Shown here: piece after piece, positions 24,311 to 31,603 of the stretch | Numbering within the stretch: position 1 is the stretch's first letter | Layout of the letters: each line of letters begins with the position of its first letter | NCBI RefSeq assembly: GCF_013408535.1 | Contig: NZ_JACBZA010000001.1 | Span: forward strand, 6,098,850 to 6,162,849 | Source: Actinopolymorpha cephalotaxi | GTDB taxonomy: Bacteria > Actinomycetota > Actinomycetes > Propionibacteriales > Actinopolymorphaceae | DNA length: 64,000 nt | Direction: 5' to 3' | Notes under the pieces: generated by a model | The model's input: the letters and a program-made list of their open reading frames with translations, nothing else | The model's database searches: none | Told to the model about the DNA's origin: nothing | Translations under genes and position numbers: made by a program

Positions 24311-25057
24311 GCCGAGGTCGGCGAGCGCCCGCGCCAGCCGCTCGGGCTCGGACAGCATCGGCCAGTGCCCGGTCGGCACCTCGGCGTAGGTCCACTCCTT
24401 GCCGCCGAACCCGGCGAAGTACGGATGACCCTCGGCGATCATCGCCCGCACCTGCTCCAGCGGGAACATGCAGGTGACCAGGGTGTGCGGCAGGCCGTCG
24501 CGGCGGCCGTCGCCGGCGAGGTGGAGCGGCTGGGCGTTGGCGTTCAGCGGCTGCGGGACCGCCCGGGCGGTGAACACCGCCCTGGCCGCCTCGTCGAGTC
24601 CGGCGTACACCGGTGCGCCGGAGGCGAGCTCGGCCGGTGACGGCGGCGGAAGGAGCCAGCCGTCCTCGCGTTCCTTCATCCGCCGCAGCGTCGCCTCGCG
24701 CTCCTCCGGCCCGGCCATGTCCAGCTGCGACGTCCCGCTCGGCAGCGGCCCGCTCTCGACGTAGACCAGGCGCGCGATCCGGTCCGGCACCCGCTCGGCC
24801 GCGCCCGTCACCGGGAAGCCGCCGTAGCTGTGGCCGACCAGGATCACCTCGTGCAGGTCGGCGTACTCGATGGTGTGCACGACGTCGGCGACGTGGGTGT
24901 CCAGGTCGACCTCCCGGGACGCGAGGTGCACCCGGTCGCCGACACCGGTGAGCGTGACGGGGTGGACGTCGTGGCCGGCCGCGCGCAGGCGGGCGGTGAC
25001 GTCGGTCCATGCCCAGGCGCCGAGCCAGTTGCCGGCGACGAGTACGTATGTGGCCAT
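24308..25057 (-). CDS. Alpha/beta hydrolase (EstC/salicylate-esterase-like)
   Basis: The 249-residue protein opens with YVLVAGNWLGAWAWTDVTAR, a pattern typical of the AB_hydrolase_6 group of small esterases. The nucleophile elbow is GHSYGGFPVTG (Ser), the acid is probably in the strand before FAGFGGKEWTY, and the His is in VPTGHWPMLSEPERLA. There is no signal peptide. It is divergent from the WYL-type regulator fragment, suggesting that the intact regulator once controlled it. The 15-bp segment containing its stop codon is repeated just downstream. Confidence 0.9.
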   Translation of the reverse strand: MATYVLVAGNWLGAWAWTDVTARLRAAGHDVHPVTLTGVGDRVHLASREVDLDTHVADVVHTIEYADLHEVILVGHSYGGFPVTGAAERVPDRIARLVYVESGPLPSGTSQLDMAGPEEREATLRRMKEREDGWLLPPPSPAELASGAPVYAGLDEAARAVFTARAVPQPLNANAQPLHLAGDGRRDGLPHTLVTCMFPLEQVRAMIAEGHPYFAGFGGKEWTYAEVPTGHWPMLSEPERLARALADLG

Positions 25058-25168
25058 GTGCGGATTCCTTCCGTGAAGGGGTCTGAACGGTCCCTACCTG
25101 ACCCACGTCGGCCACCGTAGAACCGAATCCGGACCGAATCCGCCCGCATTGCGCGGCATGCTGGGAAC

Positions 25169-25396
25169 ATGTCGCCGAACCCGTCACCCGCCGAGCGGCC
25201 GCACCCCACGACCCGGGTGCTCGCGCTGCTCGAGCTCCTGCAGGCCCACCACCGGCTCGGCGGCGCCGAGCTCGCCGACCGGCTGGGCGTCGACCAGCGC
25301 ACCGTCCGCCGGTACGCCACCCGGCTGACCGAGTTCGGCGTACCCGTGGAGGCCGAGCGCGGTCGCTACGGCGGCTACCGCCTGCGCCCCGTATAG
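25169..25396 (+). pseudogene. WYL-type (YafY-like) regulator, N-terminal part, cut by element insertion
   Basis: The reading from ATG 25169 is an HTH_11 domain: TRVLALLELLQAHHRLGGAE, LADRLGVDQRTVRRYATRL, VEAERGRYGGYRLRP. The last two codons (Val, stop) come from element DNA. The expected continuation, starting GYKLPPLMFTDDEA, is found at 34261-35037 in the same orientation, so the gene is split by the 8.9-kb element. A 75-residue HTH-only peptide may still be made and could bind the operator without the sensor part. Confidence 0.9.
25385..25389. other. attL core (left element boundary)
   Basis: CGCCC is shared with 34261-34265. To its left is regulator DNA (Gly-Tyr-Arg-Leu-Arg-Pro codons); to its right element DNA beginning CGTATAGTGCGTCC. 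Rejoining left flank, core and right flank gives codons for YRLRPGYKLPPL, an uninterrupted regulator. Confidence 0.8.
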
Positions 25397-25435
25397 TGCG
25401 TCCTGTACCGCCTTTCACTCCCGAGGGGACGCACC

Positions 25436-25627
25436 ATGAACCAGCTCACCTGGACCCACCACGACGACGGCCGGTGGACCGGCAGCACCACCGACGAGAG
25501 CCTGGTCTGGGTGGTGTACGGCGTCGGCCTGCTGATGCTCGACGGGCAGGTGTTCGGCGACTACGACACCACCCCGCAGGCGCAGCACGCGGCGCAGGTC
25601 TGGACCGAAGCGGCGGCCCGGGCATGA
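25436..25627 (+). CDS. Small protein coupled to the recombinase
   Basis: The 63-residue acidic protein (WTHHDDGRWTGSTTDESLVW, LMLDGQVFGDYDTTPQAQHA) has no recognised family. ATG 25436 follows GAGGGGAC, and its stop overlaps the recombinase start (ATGA), so the two are co-translated. The perfect inverted repeat GTGCGTCC (25396-25403) / GGACGCAC (25427-25434) can fold over its ribosome site. Position next to the integrase makes it a candidate for a recombination-directionality factor, but only by location. Confidence 0.7.
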   Translation: MNQLTWTHHDDGRWTGSTTDESLVWVVYGVGLLMLDGQVFGDYDTTPQAQHAAQVWTEAAARA

Positions 25628-27102
25628 GCGTCGCCACCATCACCCCGCTCGTCCCGGCCACCCTGCGCGCGGCCACCTACCTACGGATCAGCCTCGACGC
25701 CACCGGCGAGGAGCTGGGCGTCGCCCGGCAGCGGCAGGCGCTCTCCGGCATCGCCACCTCGCGCGGCTGGGCTGCCGCCGTGGAGCTGTCCGACAACGAC
25801 CTCAGCGCGGCAGGCAAGATCCGCCGCCCCGGCTTCGAGCGGCTGCTCCGGCTCATGGAGACCGGGCAGGTGGACGTGGTGCTGGCGTACGCCTTCGACC
25901 GCATCGCCCGGAACAGCCGCGACGCGGTTCGGTTCCTGGAGGCGGCGAAGGCGGCGCGGGTGCGCGTCGTCCTGGCGAACGGCGGCGAGCTGGACCTGGA
26001 CAGCCCGATGGGCATGTTCGTGGCGGAGCTGATGGGCAACGTCGCGAAGCTGGAGATCACCACGAAGGGCGCGCGGCAGAAGCTCGCGAACGCCCAGCGC
26101 GCAGAGAGGGGCATCGCACCCGTGACCAAGCGACTGTTCGGCTTCACCCGGGATAAGGCGGCGCACGTGCCCGCCGAGGCCGACGCGGTGCGCGCGGCGT
26201 TCGACCGCGTGCTGGCCGGTGGCAGCGTCCGCGGCATCATCGGCGAGCTGAACGGCGCCGGGCTGTTCACCCCGCTGCCCGACCTGGACGAGAACGGGCT
26301 CGTGAAGGGCACTGGCAAGCCGCCGGAGCGGGGCGGCAAGCCCTGGACGGCGGGCAAGGTGCACGGCCTGCTCCGGAACCCGCAGTACGCCGGTTTCCGG
26401 GTCTACGACGGGCAGGAGCGGCCGGGCACCTGGGAGCCGATCGTGGACCCGGAGAAGTGGCGTGCGGTGCAGCGCATCCTGGACGACCCGGACCGGTTCC
26501 ACGGGAAGCCGCTGGCGCGCCGGTGGGTGGGCGGCGGACTGTACCTGTGCGGCCCGTGCGCGGACGAGGGGATCACGTCGGTGGTGGTGTGCACCAGCCG
26601 CAGCCGTACGGCCGGACCGGTGCGGATCTACAAGTGCACCCGCAAGGCGCACATGAGCTTGAAGGCGGAGCCGGTCGACGCCCTGGTGCGCGCCGTGGTG
26701 TGCAAGCGGCTTCGGGAGCCGGACGCGGCCGACCTGCTGGTGGATGACACCCGCCCGGACACTGCCGCACTGCGTACCGAGGCCGAGTCGCTGCGGGTGC
26801 GCATCCGCGGCCTGGGTGACCTGGTGGAAGACGGCTCGATGAGCCCGGGGGAGTACAAGGAGCGCAAGGCCCGGTTGACGCAGAAGCTCGCCGAGGCGGA
26901 GGCGGGGATGCAGGACTTCGACCGGTCCCCGCTGCTGGCCGGGCTGGTGCACGCCGACGACGTGCACGCCGCGTTCGACGCTCTCGGGCTCGACCAGCAG
27001 CGCGCGGTCATCGACGTTCTGTTCACCGTCACCCTGCGGCCCGCTGGCGGCGGCCGTCGCGCCTTCGACTCGTCCTGGGTGGAGTTCACCCCGAAGGCCT
27101 GA
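25624..27102 (+). CDS. Large serine recombinase (integrase)
   Basis: The 492-residue protein has, in order, a resolvase domain with YLRISLD (catalytic Ser about residue 23), RPGFERLLRLMETGQVDVVL, YAFDRIARN and a long helix (FVAELMGNVAKLEITTKGAR); a recombinase domain (TKRLFGFTRDKAAH, WTAGKVHGLLRNPQYAGFRV); a zinc-ribbon region with CGPC and a later Cys/His pair YKCTRKAH; and a coiled-coil segment (ALRTEAESLRVRIRGL). Such enzymes recombine attP and attB without host factors. Located just inside attL, reading inward, it is the integrase of this element. Confidence 0.95.
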   Translation: MSVATITPLVPATLRAATYLRISLDATGEELGVARQRQALSGIATSRGWAAAVELSDNDLSAAGKIRRPGFERLLRLMETGQVDVVLAYAFDRIARNSRDAVRFLEAAKAARVRVVLANGGELDLDSPMGMFVAELMGNVAKLEITTKGARQKLANAQRAERGIAPVTKRLFGFTRDKAAHVPAEADAVRAAFDRVLAGGSVRGIIGELNGAGLFTPLPDLDENGLVKGTGKPPERGGKPWTAGKVHGLLRNPQYAGFRVYDGQERPGTWEPIVDPEKWRAVQRILDDPDRFHGKPLARRWVGGGLYLCGPCADEGITSVVVCTSRSRTAGPVRIYKCTRKAHMSLKAEPVDALVRAVVCKRLREPDAADLLVDDTRPDTAALRTEAESLRVRIRGLGDLVEDGSMSPGEYKERKARLTQKLAEAEAGMQDFDRSPLLAGLVHADDVHAAFDALGLDQQRAVIDVLFTVTLRPAGGGRRAFDSSWVEFTPKA

Positions 27103-27120
27103 CCAAGCCGTCCAGCCACG

Positions 27121-27147
27121 AAGCCCCCGGCCATGCGCCGGGGGCTT
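27121..27147 (+). terminator. Terminator after the recombinase
   Basis: AAGCCCCCGGC and GCCGGGGGCTT form a perfect 11-bp stem with a five-base loop (27132-27136), 19 bases after the recombinase stop. The T run is weak (TTCTGCTGTCT), as is common in GC-rich bacteria. Confidence 0.8.
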
Positions 27148-27471
27148 CTGCTGTCTCACCATGCGACCGCGGCGGATACAACTTTCAATGACTGCCGCCG
27201 AACCGTCGCCGAACGTGACCGTGCAGCTTTCACGCGGGGGACGGTGGGATTAGGTCCACTCCAGGTCCGGTTTTGTCAGAGAACACCCTTACAGATAAGG
27301 GGATTCGGCGCCGTAGTCGTTCGGTTGGCCCTGCCTTGTGGCGGTAAGGTCGGAGACAGGTAAGCCGGGATCTACCACCGGCCCCCGGCAGCGCGTAGTG
27401 GCGCGCGGGCACCTGCAACACACAGCGGCGATGGGGACGGGTAGCCGCAGCACGGAAGGCGTCCATCGACG
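27148..27471. other. Non-coding leader of the element cargo operon
   Basis: No supported gene lies in these 324 bases. The middle is richer in A/T than the surroundings and holds the inverted repeat CCCTTA-CAGA-TAAGGG (27286-27301) next to TTGTCA (27274-27279), a possible promoter/operator for the rightward cargo genes. Confidence 0.5.
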
Positions 27472-27708
27472 ATGCCCTTGTCACAGAAGGCTCGACAGAA
27501 GCGGTCAGCCATCGGCAACGCCACCCTGACTGGCAACCGCGAAGCAGAACGGATCGCCCGCCAGGAGTACGAGGCGGCGAAGCTCGAAGACGACGCGGCC
27601 CGGATCATCGAGGGCTGGCCGAAGCTCACCGAGGAGCAGCGCGACACCATCCGCCGCATCTTCCGCCCGATCGTGCGGGCAGATGGCGAGCGCAGGGCGG
27701 CCGGGTAA
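27472..27708 (+). CDS. Element protein, 78 aa, helical
   Basis: It opens with MPLSQKARQKRSAIGNATLT, rich in Lys/Arg, followed by an amphipathic helix REAERIARQEYEAAKLEDDA and IEGWPKLTEEQRDTIRRIFR. The family is not recognised by name, though short proteins of this kind (with LTEEQRDTIRRIF) occur repeatedly in actinobacterial integrative elements. It is the first gene of the cargo chain; its stop overlaps the next ATG (TAATG). Confidence 0.75.
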   Translation: MPLSQKARQKRSAIGNATLTGNREAERIARQEYEAAKLEDDAARIIEGWPKLTEEQRDTIRRIFRPIVRADGERRAAG

Positions 27709-27815
27709 TGGGGGCGGCGGACGGGGCGCCGTTCCCCAGAAGAACCGGCGCCCGCCCCACTGCCACCGACACCAGCATGGCACGCCCCACCGACATCGGG
27801 GCGGTGACGCGGTGA
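27708..27815 (+). CDS. Possible 35-aa coupled micro-ORF
   Basis: ATG 27708 shares a base with the preceding stop, and its TGA (27813-27815) overlaps the GTG of the next gene. The peptide (MGAADGAPFPRRTGARPTAT...) has no motif. Coupling at both ends is the only support; it may simply relay ribosomes. Confidence 0.35.
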   Translation: MGAADGAPFPRRTGARPTATDTSMARPTDIGAVTR

Positions 27816-28192
27816 GCGGCGAGTGGGTCAAGTACTCATGCGACCTGGCCTGGGCCATGTCCACGATCGGTTCGGTTGAGCGTCGGCTGATCGACCTGGC
27901 CGTGCTGCGGGTGAACGCGATCGGCCATGCGGAGTTCGGATCTGGTGAGCTTGCGCGCCTGCTGTCCGTCATGGACCCGATCACTGGCGAGGTGGTCCAT
28001 GCGGTGACAGAACGGCACGTGCGCCGAGCCGTCGAAGGGCTGCGCGGGTTGAAGGTCATCGAGCCCGACTCGTCGGTGCTCTGTCTGCACTTCGATGCTG
28101 AGCGGTTGTGCAACGGCACGAGTGGTCACTGGTGTCACCACCACGGCATCGGCAGGGCGCCGAAGCTGGCACGTCAACGGCGCCGCACATGA
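27812..28192 (+). CDS. Winged-helix-like element protein
   Basis: The 126-residue protein starts at GTG 27812. WAMSTIGSVERRLIDLAVLR, then SGELARLLSVMDPITGEV, VTERHVRRAVEGLRGLKVIE and PDSSVLCLHFD give the helix-turn-helix-wing layout of replication-type or phage winged-helix proteins. After it comes GTSGHWCHHHGIGR, an unusual Cys/His stretch. Palindromic GCGGAC...GTCCGC repeats begin 30 bp downstream and could be its binding sites or an origin. The family is not firmly identified. Confidence 0.7.
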   Translation: MSGEWVKYSCDLAWAMSTIGSVERRLIDLAVLRVNAIGHAEFGSGELARLLSVMDPITGEVVHAVTERHVRRAVEGLRGLKVIEPDSSVLCLHFDAERLCNGTSGHWCHHHGIGRAPKLARQRRRT

Positions 28193-28422
28193 CCACGTTT
28201 CCGCAGGTTGGAGCTCCCGAGGCGGACGCTCAGTGTCCGCCTACGGGGGGAAAAGCGGACGCTCAGTGTCCGCCTGCCGGACCTTCAGTGTCCGCGGCCA
28301 ACGCGCTGACCTGCGGGTTTGTGCGCGCCTCTCTTGAGTCTTCTGTACCCCGTTCTGCCTCTGTGGTTGAAGGTCACTTCATTCATGGAGGCCCAGCCCG
28401 GAAGCGGCGCATGAATGAATGA
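28189..28422 (+). CDS. Possible 77-aa ORF spanning palindromic repeats
   Basis: An ATG overlapping the previous stop opens a frame that translates the repeats as ADAQCPPTGGKADAQCPPAG. Third-position G/C bias is weak after about 28310, and the frame ends inside the next gene start. The stretch is more probably regulatory DNA that happens to be open. Confidence 0.25.
   Translation: MTTFPQVGAPEADAQCPPTGGKADAQCPPAGPSVSAANALTCGFVRASLESSVPRSASVVEGHFIHGGPARKRRMNE
28222..28297. repeat. GCGGACGCTCAGTGTCCGCC palindromic repeats
   Basis: Two identical 20-bp copies (28222-28241 and 28255-28274, 33 bp apart) each form GCGGAC-N7-GTCCGC, and a third partial copy (CTTCAGTGTCCGCGG) follows at 28283-28297. 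The spacing is about three DNA turns. They lie directly behind the winged-helix gene, as iterons or operators do in small actinobacterial elements. Confidence 0.75.
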
Positions 28423-28819
28423 CAACCAGAGCCACGAGACAACCCGCGAACAGGCTGCGCTGATCGCTGCGCTCGTGTGCGCCGAACGACCCGAGTGGGA
28501 TGAGCCAGGTGTGATGGCAGCACTCGGCGCGCGCCGGTCGGCCAGGCCCGCGCTCCTGGGCGTCGCTGCCCTGCGCTGGGCGATGAACCCCGCCGCCAGA
28601 ACACCGGCAGGCATCGCACTCGACGGCCCACACTGGCGCATCACCACCGCCGAGCCCGGCGACATGGAGCGGGCTACGTCCACAGTGCCGGTCGGCGTGC
28701 TGTGCGACTACTGCGGACGCAGCGAGGAGCACTGCCGGAGAGCACCGCGCATCGACGACAACCACACCTTCACCCCGCCGGGCAGCGTGCGGCGACACAT
28801 GCGCGGTGCTCTCCGGTGA
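28415..28819 (+). CDS. Element protein of unknown function, 134 aa
   Basis: ATG 28415 starts MNDNQSHETTREQAALIAAL. The first two thirds are helical (PGVMAALGARRSARPALLGV, LRWAMNPAARTP) and the end contains a Cys pair and a distal Cys, VLCDYCGRSEEHC, resembling half a zinc ribbon, then DDNHTFTPPG. No family name can be given. It is coupled to the next gene by GTGA. Confidence 0.7.
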   Translation: MNDNQSHETTREQAALIAALVCAERPEWDEPGVMAALGARRSARPALLGVAALRWAMNPAARTPAGIALDGPHWRITTAEPGDMERATSTVPVGVLCDYCGRSEEHCRRAPRIDDNHTFTPPGSVRRHMRGALR

Positions 28820-29076
28820 GCCACGACGCGCGGTGTGTGGACGGCTGGCTCGGTGAGGACGGCGACGGCCACCCCATCGCCTGCCTGGTCTGCCGCCCAC
28901 ACCTGCGGCCCCGGTCCACGACACCGATCGGCCCGCAGGTACTCACTGGCTTCCCCGAGCCACGCGAACCCGTAGACGACCGGGCCGAACGGAAGCGACG
29001 CCGGACGTACGGGCTGCGCCAGCGACACGCACGCAGACTCCGGATGATTCAACAGAGGAAGGCCACCGAGGAATGA
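28816..29076 (+). CDS. Small Cys-pair element protein, 86 aa
   Basis: GTG 28816 overlaps the previous stop. It contains CVDGW, PIACLVCRPHLRP and a strongly basic C-terminus (ERKRRRTYGLRQRHARRLR), so it may bind zinc and nucleic acid. Unrecognised family. Its stop overlaps the next ATG (ATGA). Confidence 0.65.
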   Translation: MSHDARCVDGWLGEDGDGHPIACLVCRPHLRPRSTTPIGPQVLTGFPEPREPVDDRAERKRRRTYGLRQRHARRLRMIQQRKATEE

Positions 29077-29543
29077 CTGACCTGGATCTCGACGACCCCC
29101 GCACCGTCGCCTACCACGAAGCGGGTCACGCCGTCGCCTACCTTCTGCACCGGCTGCCGTTCCGCTACGTCACGGTGCGGCCCCGCACGGCCGGACTCAC
29201 TGGACACGTAATGATCTGGAGGCCCCGGCGGATGAGTGCGTACACGTACGCATCGGTGGCGGCGGCCGGTCCGGTCGCCGAGGCCCGACACCTTCAGGAA
29301 CTGGGACTCGATGAGGACGAGGTGACGGCACGGATCATCTTCGGCGGGTGTGCCGCGGACTTCGATCAGCAGGACGTTCCCGGCTATCCGGTGGGGTGGT
29401 TCGAGCGCGTCATGACCGACGTACTGACGGAACACTGGCCGGTGGTGGAACGCGTCGCCGAAGCCCTCGCCGAACAGGGAACTCTGTCCGGCCGCCAGGT
29501 CCAACAACTCATGGACCGCGGGCCAGCAGGGGGACACCGATGA
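29073..29543 (+). CDS. HEAGH zinc-peptidase-like protein (FtsH/M41-related)
   Basis: The 156-residue protein carries YHEAGHAVAYLLHR (His15-Glu16-x-x-His19), the zinc-protease motif, followed by YVTVRP and GHVMIWRP, then YASVAAAGPVAEARHL and GGCAADFDQQD, the same order as the M41 peptidase domain of FtsH (HEAGHA, AGRAAEE, GASNDL). There is no AAA domain or membrane anchor. A free M41-like domain in a mobile element is unusual: it could process another element protein or a host factor. It is coupled on both sides by 4-base overlaps. Confidence 0.8.
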   Translation: MTDLDLDDPRTVAYHEAGHAVAYLLHRLPFRYVTVRPRTAGLTGHVMIWRPRRMSAYTYASVAAAGPVAEARHLQELGLDEDEVTARIIFGGCAADFDQQDVPGYPVGWFERVMTDVLTEHWPVVERVAEALAEQGTLSGRQVQQLMDRGPAGGHR

Positions 29544-29782
29544 GTGACTGCTCAACCTGCGGGTCGGCCAGCGACGCGGGCCACACCTACGCCTGCCCAG
29601 ACGCGATCCTCTGCCCGCGCTGCGGCGACCCCACCGTCGTGGTCGACGACGACGGCACCGGCCCCGACACCCGCTGCCAGGACTGCGGAGACGAACACCC
29701 CGCCTGGGCTCACTGCGCGCACTGCGGCACGCAGTACGGCCCACTCGACTTCTGCCCCGGCGGGGAGGACACCGATGGCTGA
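29540..29782 (+). CDS. Zinc-ribbon mini-protein, 80 aa
   Basis: Eleven Cys residues, most in pairs: CSTCGS, CPDAILCPRCGD, CQDCGD, CAHCGT and a last Cys near the end, an arrangement of two tandem zinc ribbons. It is very acidic between ribbons (VVVDDDGTGPD). Probably a scaffold or nucleic-acid/protein adaptor. Coupled to the HEAGH gene by ATGA; overlaps the next gene by 8 bases. Confidence 0.7.
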   Translation: MSDCSTCGSASDAGHTYACPDAILCPRCGDPTVVVDDDGTGPDTRCQDCGDEHPAWAHCAHCGTQYGPLDFCPGGEDTDG

Positions 29783-30059
29783 CCGCGCAACCGAGGCCCT
29801 GCCCGGTAGCTGGCGAGACGTACCGGCACCCCGCCGCAAGCAACCACCACCCAGCCGCCGATGCCGCCTGAAGGGCTGCATCTTCCCGGCCCGGCCCGAC
29901 GCCGACACCTGCGTCGGCCACCAGGACGACGACTACATCGCCCGCCCGGCGGACGCCGACCCGGCCGCCATCCCCGACGTGTGGGGCGGCAGCGGCAGCA
30001 GTGCCCCGTCCCAGCCGCAGACGCCCACCTCCCAGCCCAGCACCGACCGGAAGGGGTAA
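29775..30059 (+). CDS. Small Cys-containing element protein, 94 aa
   Basis: From ATG 29775 the protein reads a basic segment PRRKQPPPSRRCRLKGCIFP, then DADTCVGHQDDDY: Cys-x4-Cys...Cys-x2-His, a plausible small zinc site. The tail is Ser/Thr/Pro-rich and ends TSQPSTDRKG. The same tail DNA (23 bp) recurs at the end of the next gene, showing duplication. Family unknown. Confidence 0.6.
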   Translation: MADRATEALPGSWRDVPAPRRKQPPPSRRCRLKGCIFPARPDADTCVGHQDDDYIARPADADPAAIPDVWGGSGSSAPSQPQTPTSQPSTDRKG

Positions 30060-30065
30060 CCCGCC

Positions 30066-30296
30066 ATGCCCAGCAACACGACACCGCAGACGCCCGCCTA
30101 CGGCGACGAAGGCACCTGGCCCTACTACGCCGCCCAGCCGCCGCCCCACTGCCCCGGCTGCACCGCCCCACTCGGCCAGCGGCACCACCCCCGATGCAGC
30201 GTCCAGCAGTGCGCCGAGTGCTTCGGGCAACGCCACACCACCTGCGACTGCGACACGGCGCCCACCTCCCAGCCCAGCACCACCCGCCCGGGGTAA
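30066..30296 (+). CDS. Cys-rich element protein, 76 aa
   Basis: Three Cys pairs or clusters: HCPGCTAPLG, RCSVQQCAECFG and TTCDCDT, suggesting zinc binding. The C-terminal TSQPSTTRPG is encoded by the 23-bp repeat (30259-30281) also found at 30022-30044 in the preceding gene. Family unknown. Confidence 0.6.
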   Translation: MPSNTTPQTPAYGDEGTWPYYAAQPPPHCPGCTAPLGQRHHPRCSVQQCAECFGQRHTTCDCDTAPTSQPSTTRPG

Positions 30297-30354
30297 CCGG
30301 CCACCACCACCGACACGACACGACAGACGGGCACACAGCAGACAGGAGACAGCC

Positions 30355-30564
30355 ATGCCACCACGCGCAGCCCGACCACGACGACGGACACACCTGCACT
30401 GGACCGACCAGCTCCGCCTCGACCTACTGACCGAAGCCCTACGCAAGAGCGGCCCACAACCATGTGCACGGTGCGGCCGACCACTGCGGGCCGAGGACCG
30501 GCCCGCCCTCGACGGCGACGGGCTCACACACCACGGATGCGCACAACGCGCGACACAGCCGTGA
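30355..30564 (+). CDS. Small zinc-ribbon-like basic protein, 69 aa
   Basis: ATG 30355 follows AGGAG. A basic N-terminus (PPRAARPRRRTHLHW) is followed by DLLTEALRKSGPQPCARCGR and HHGCAQR, i.e. Cys-x2-Cys plus a His-x-x-Cys, a plausible zinc knuckle. Unrecognised. Confidence 0.6.
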   Translation: MPPRAARPRRRTHLHWTDQLRLDLLTEALRKSGPQPCARCGRPLRAEDRPALDGDGLTHHGCAQRATQP

Positions 30565-30697
30565 CACGGGCAGGGGCGGGTCAAAACTTGACGGGCCGCT
30601 CACAGCCCTTGACCCCCCATAGGGCAAGTTTCCCGCTGCCAAGTCTCCAGAACGCCTTCTGAGGCGGTTATTCCCAGCGAAGGGGTGAGAGCAGGCC

Positions 30698-31042
30698 ATG
30701 AACCAACGAGAACGCTCGTGCAGGCGTCAGGGCTGCACGAGGGCCGTTCCAGCGCCGACCGGCCGCGGTCGGCCCCCGTTGTACTGCTCGGAGGGATGTC
30801 GGCGGGCGGTGAAGCTGGAGATCCAGCGACTCAACCGGCAGGTGGACGACGCGGAGCGGCAGGTGACCGCGTGGGGCCGGATGCTCGTGTCCGTGCGTGC
30901 GGCCGAGCAGGGCAAGGGGATGCCGACGCAGGTCGGCTACCTGGGCGACCCGCCTGACCTGATGGTCGCCTTCTGGGAGCGTGAGCGGGTGCGGCTGGGC
31001 GACCGGCTGCGTGACCTCCTGGACGATGGGAGCAACACGTGA
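30698..31042 (+). CDS. Element protein with N-terminal Cys finger and coiled coil, 114 aa
   Basis: The N-terminal CRRQGCTRAVPAPTGRGRPP followed by YCSEGCRRAVK forms a four-Cys finger, as in many actinobacterial mobile-element proteins. A long helix follows (KLEIQRLNRQVDDAERQVTA) and later WERERVRLGDRLRDLL. Probably DNA-binding and dimeric. Coupled to the next gene by GTGA. Confidence 0.7.
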   Translation: MNQRERSCRRQGCTRAVPAPTGRGRPPLYCSEGCRRAVKLEIQRLNRQVDDAERQVTAWGRMLVSVRAAEQGKGMPTQVGYLGDPPDLMVAFWERERVRLGDRLRDLLDDGSNT

Positions 31043-31203
31043 CGGGCACCTGGGCGATCGTCCCGGGGGACGGCGATCCCTCTTCGGAGCATGAGGAGCC
31101 GGACCGGGCGCCGTGCTGGACCTGCGGCGGCGAGCGATGGCTGCTGACGAACCCCGCCAACGAGGACAAGCCGAAGCGGTGCCCGTGGTGCGGCGCGGTG
31201 TAG
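31039..31203 (+). CDS. Zinc-ribbon mini-protein, 54 aa
   Basis: GTG 31039 overlaps the preceding stop. The peptide ends APCWTCGGERWLLT...KRCPWCGAV, two Cys-x2-Cys knuckles spaced for one zinc ribbon. Short, but the motif, coupling and codon bias support it. Confidence 0.7.
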   Translation: MTGTWAIVPGDGDPSSEHEEPDRAPCWTCGGERWLLTNPANEDKPKRCPWCGAV

Positions 31204-31356
31204 CAGCGGTTGTCGGTGGCCGGTGGGAGGATGGGCGGTAAGGCGCGGACCTGGCACTGGTCGGAGCCCTCACGCGGCGTGGCACTCGCCGTCCACTGGA
31301 ACATCCATCACCGCTGGGCCGAGAGGTCCAGCGAGCAGCGCGTGAGGAGTAAAACC

Positions 31357-31602
31357 GTGCTGATGTTGAAAGACATCGAGGCTGCGGAACGGCGTTTCAA
31401 CGAGGCCGCCGCAGAGCTTCGCAAGTACGAGTCCGACCCCGAAGAGTGGCGCGGCGCCATCGAGACGATGCCTCAGGTGGGCAAGCGGGTGCTCAACCTG
31501 GCCGATGCGCACTTCGACCGGCTGGAACAGCTTCGGCGGAACATGAACCAGGCCCGAGCCAGCATGGTCGCCGCCCGGCAGGCTTGGTCCGAGGGTCGGT
31601 GA
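31357..31602 (+). CDS. Coiled-coil element protein, 81 aa
   Basis: GTG 31357 (AGGAG 10 bases upstream) is preferred to longer upstream starts. The protein is almost all helix: IEAAERRFNEAAAELRKYES, ADAHFDRLEQLRRNMNQARA, SMVAARQAW. No family recognised; it probably oligomerises. Confidence 0.6.
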   Translation: MLMLKDIEAAERRFNEAAAELRKYESDPEEWRGAIETMPQVGKRVLNLADAHFDRLEQLRRNMNQARASMVAARQAWSEGR

Positions 31603-31603
31603 C

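Noticed and set aside
28222-28297. CRISPR array
   Set aside because: Only two full repeats with a 13-bp gap and no cas genes; the repeats are palindromic operators or iterons.
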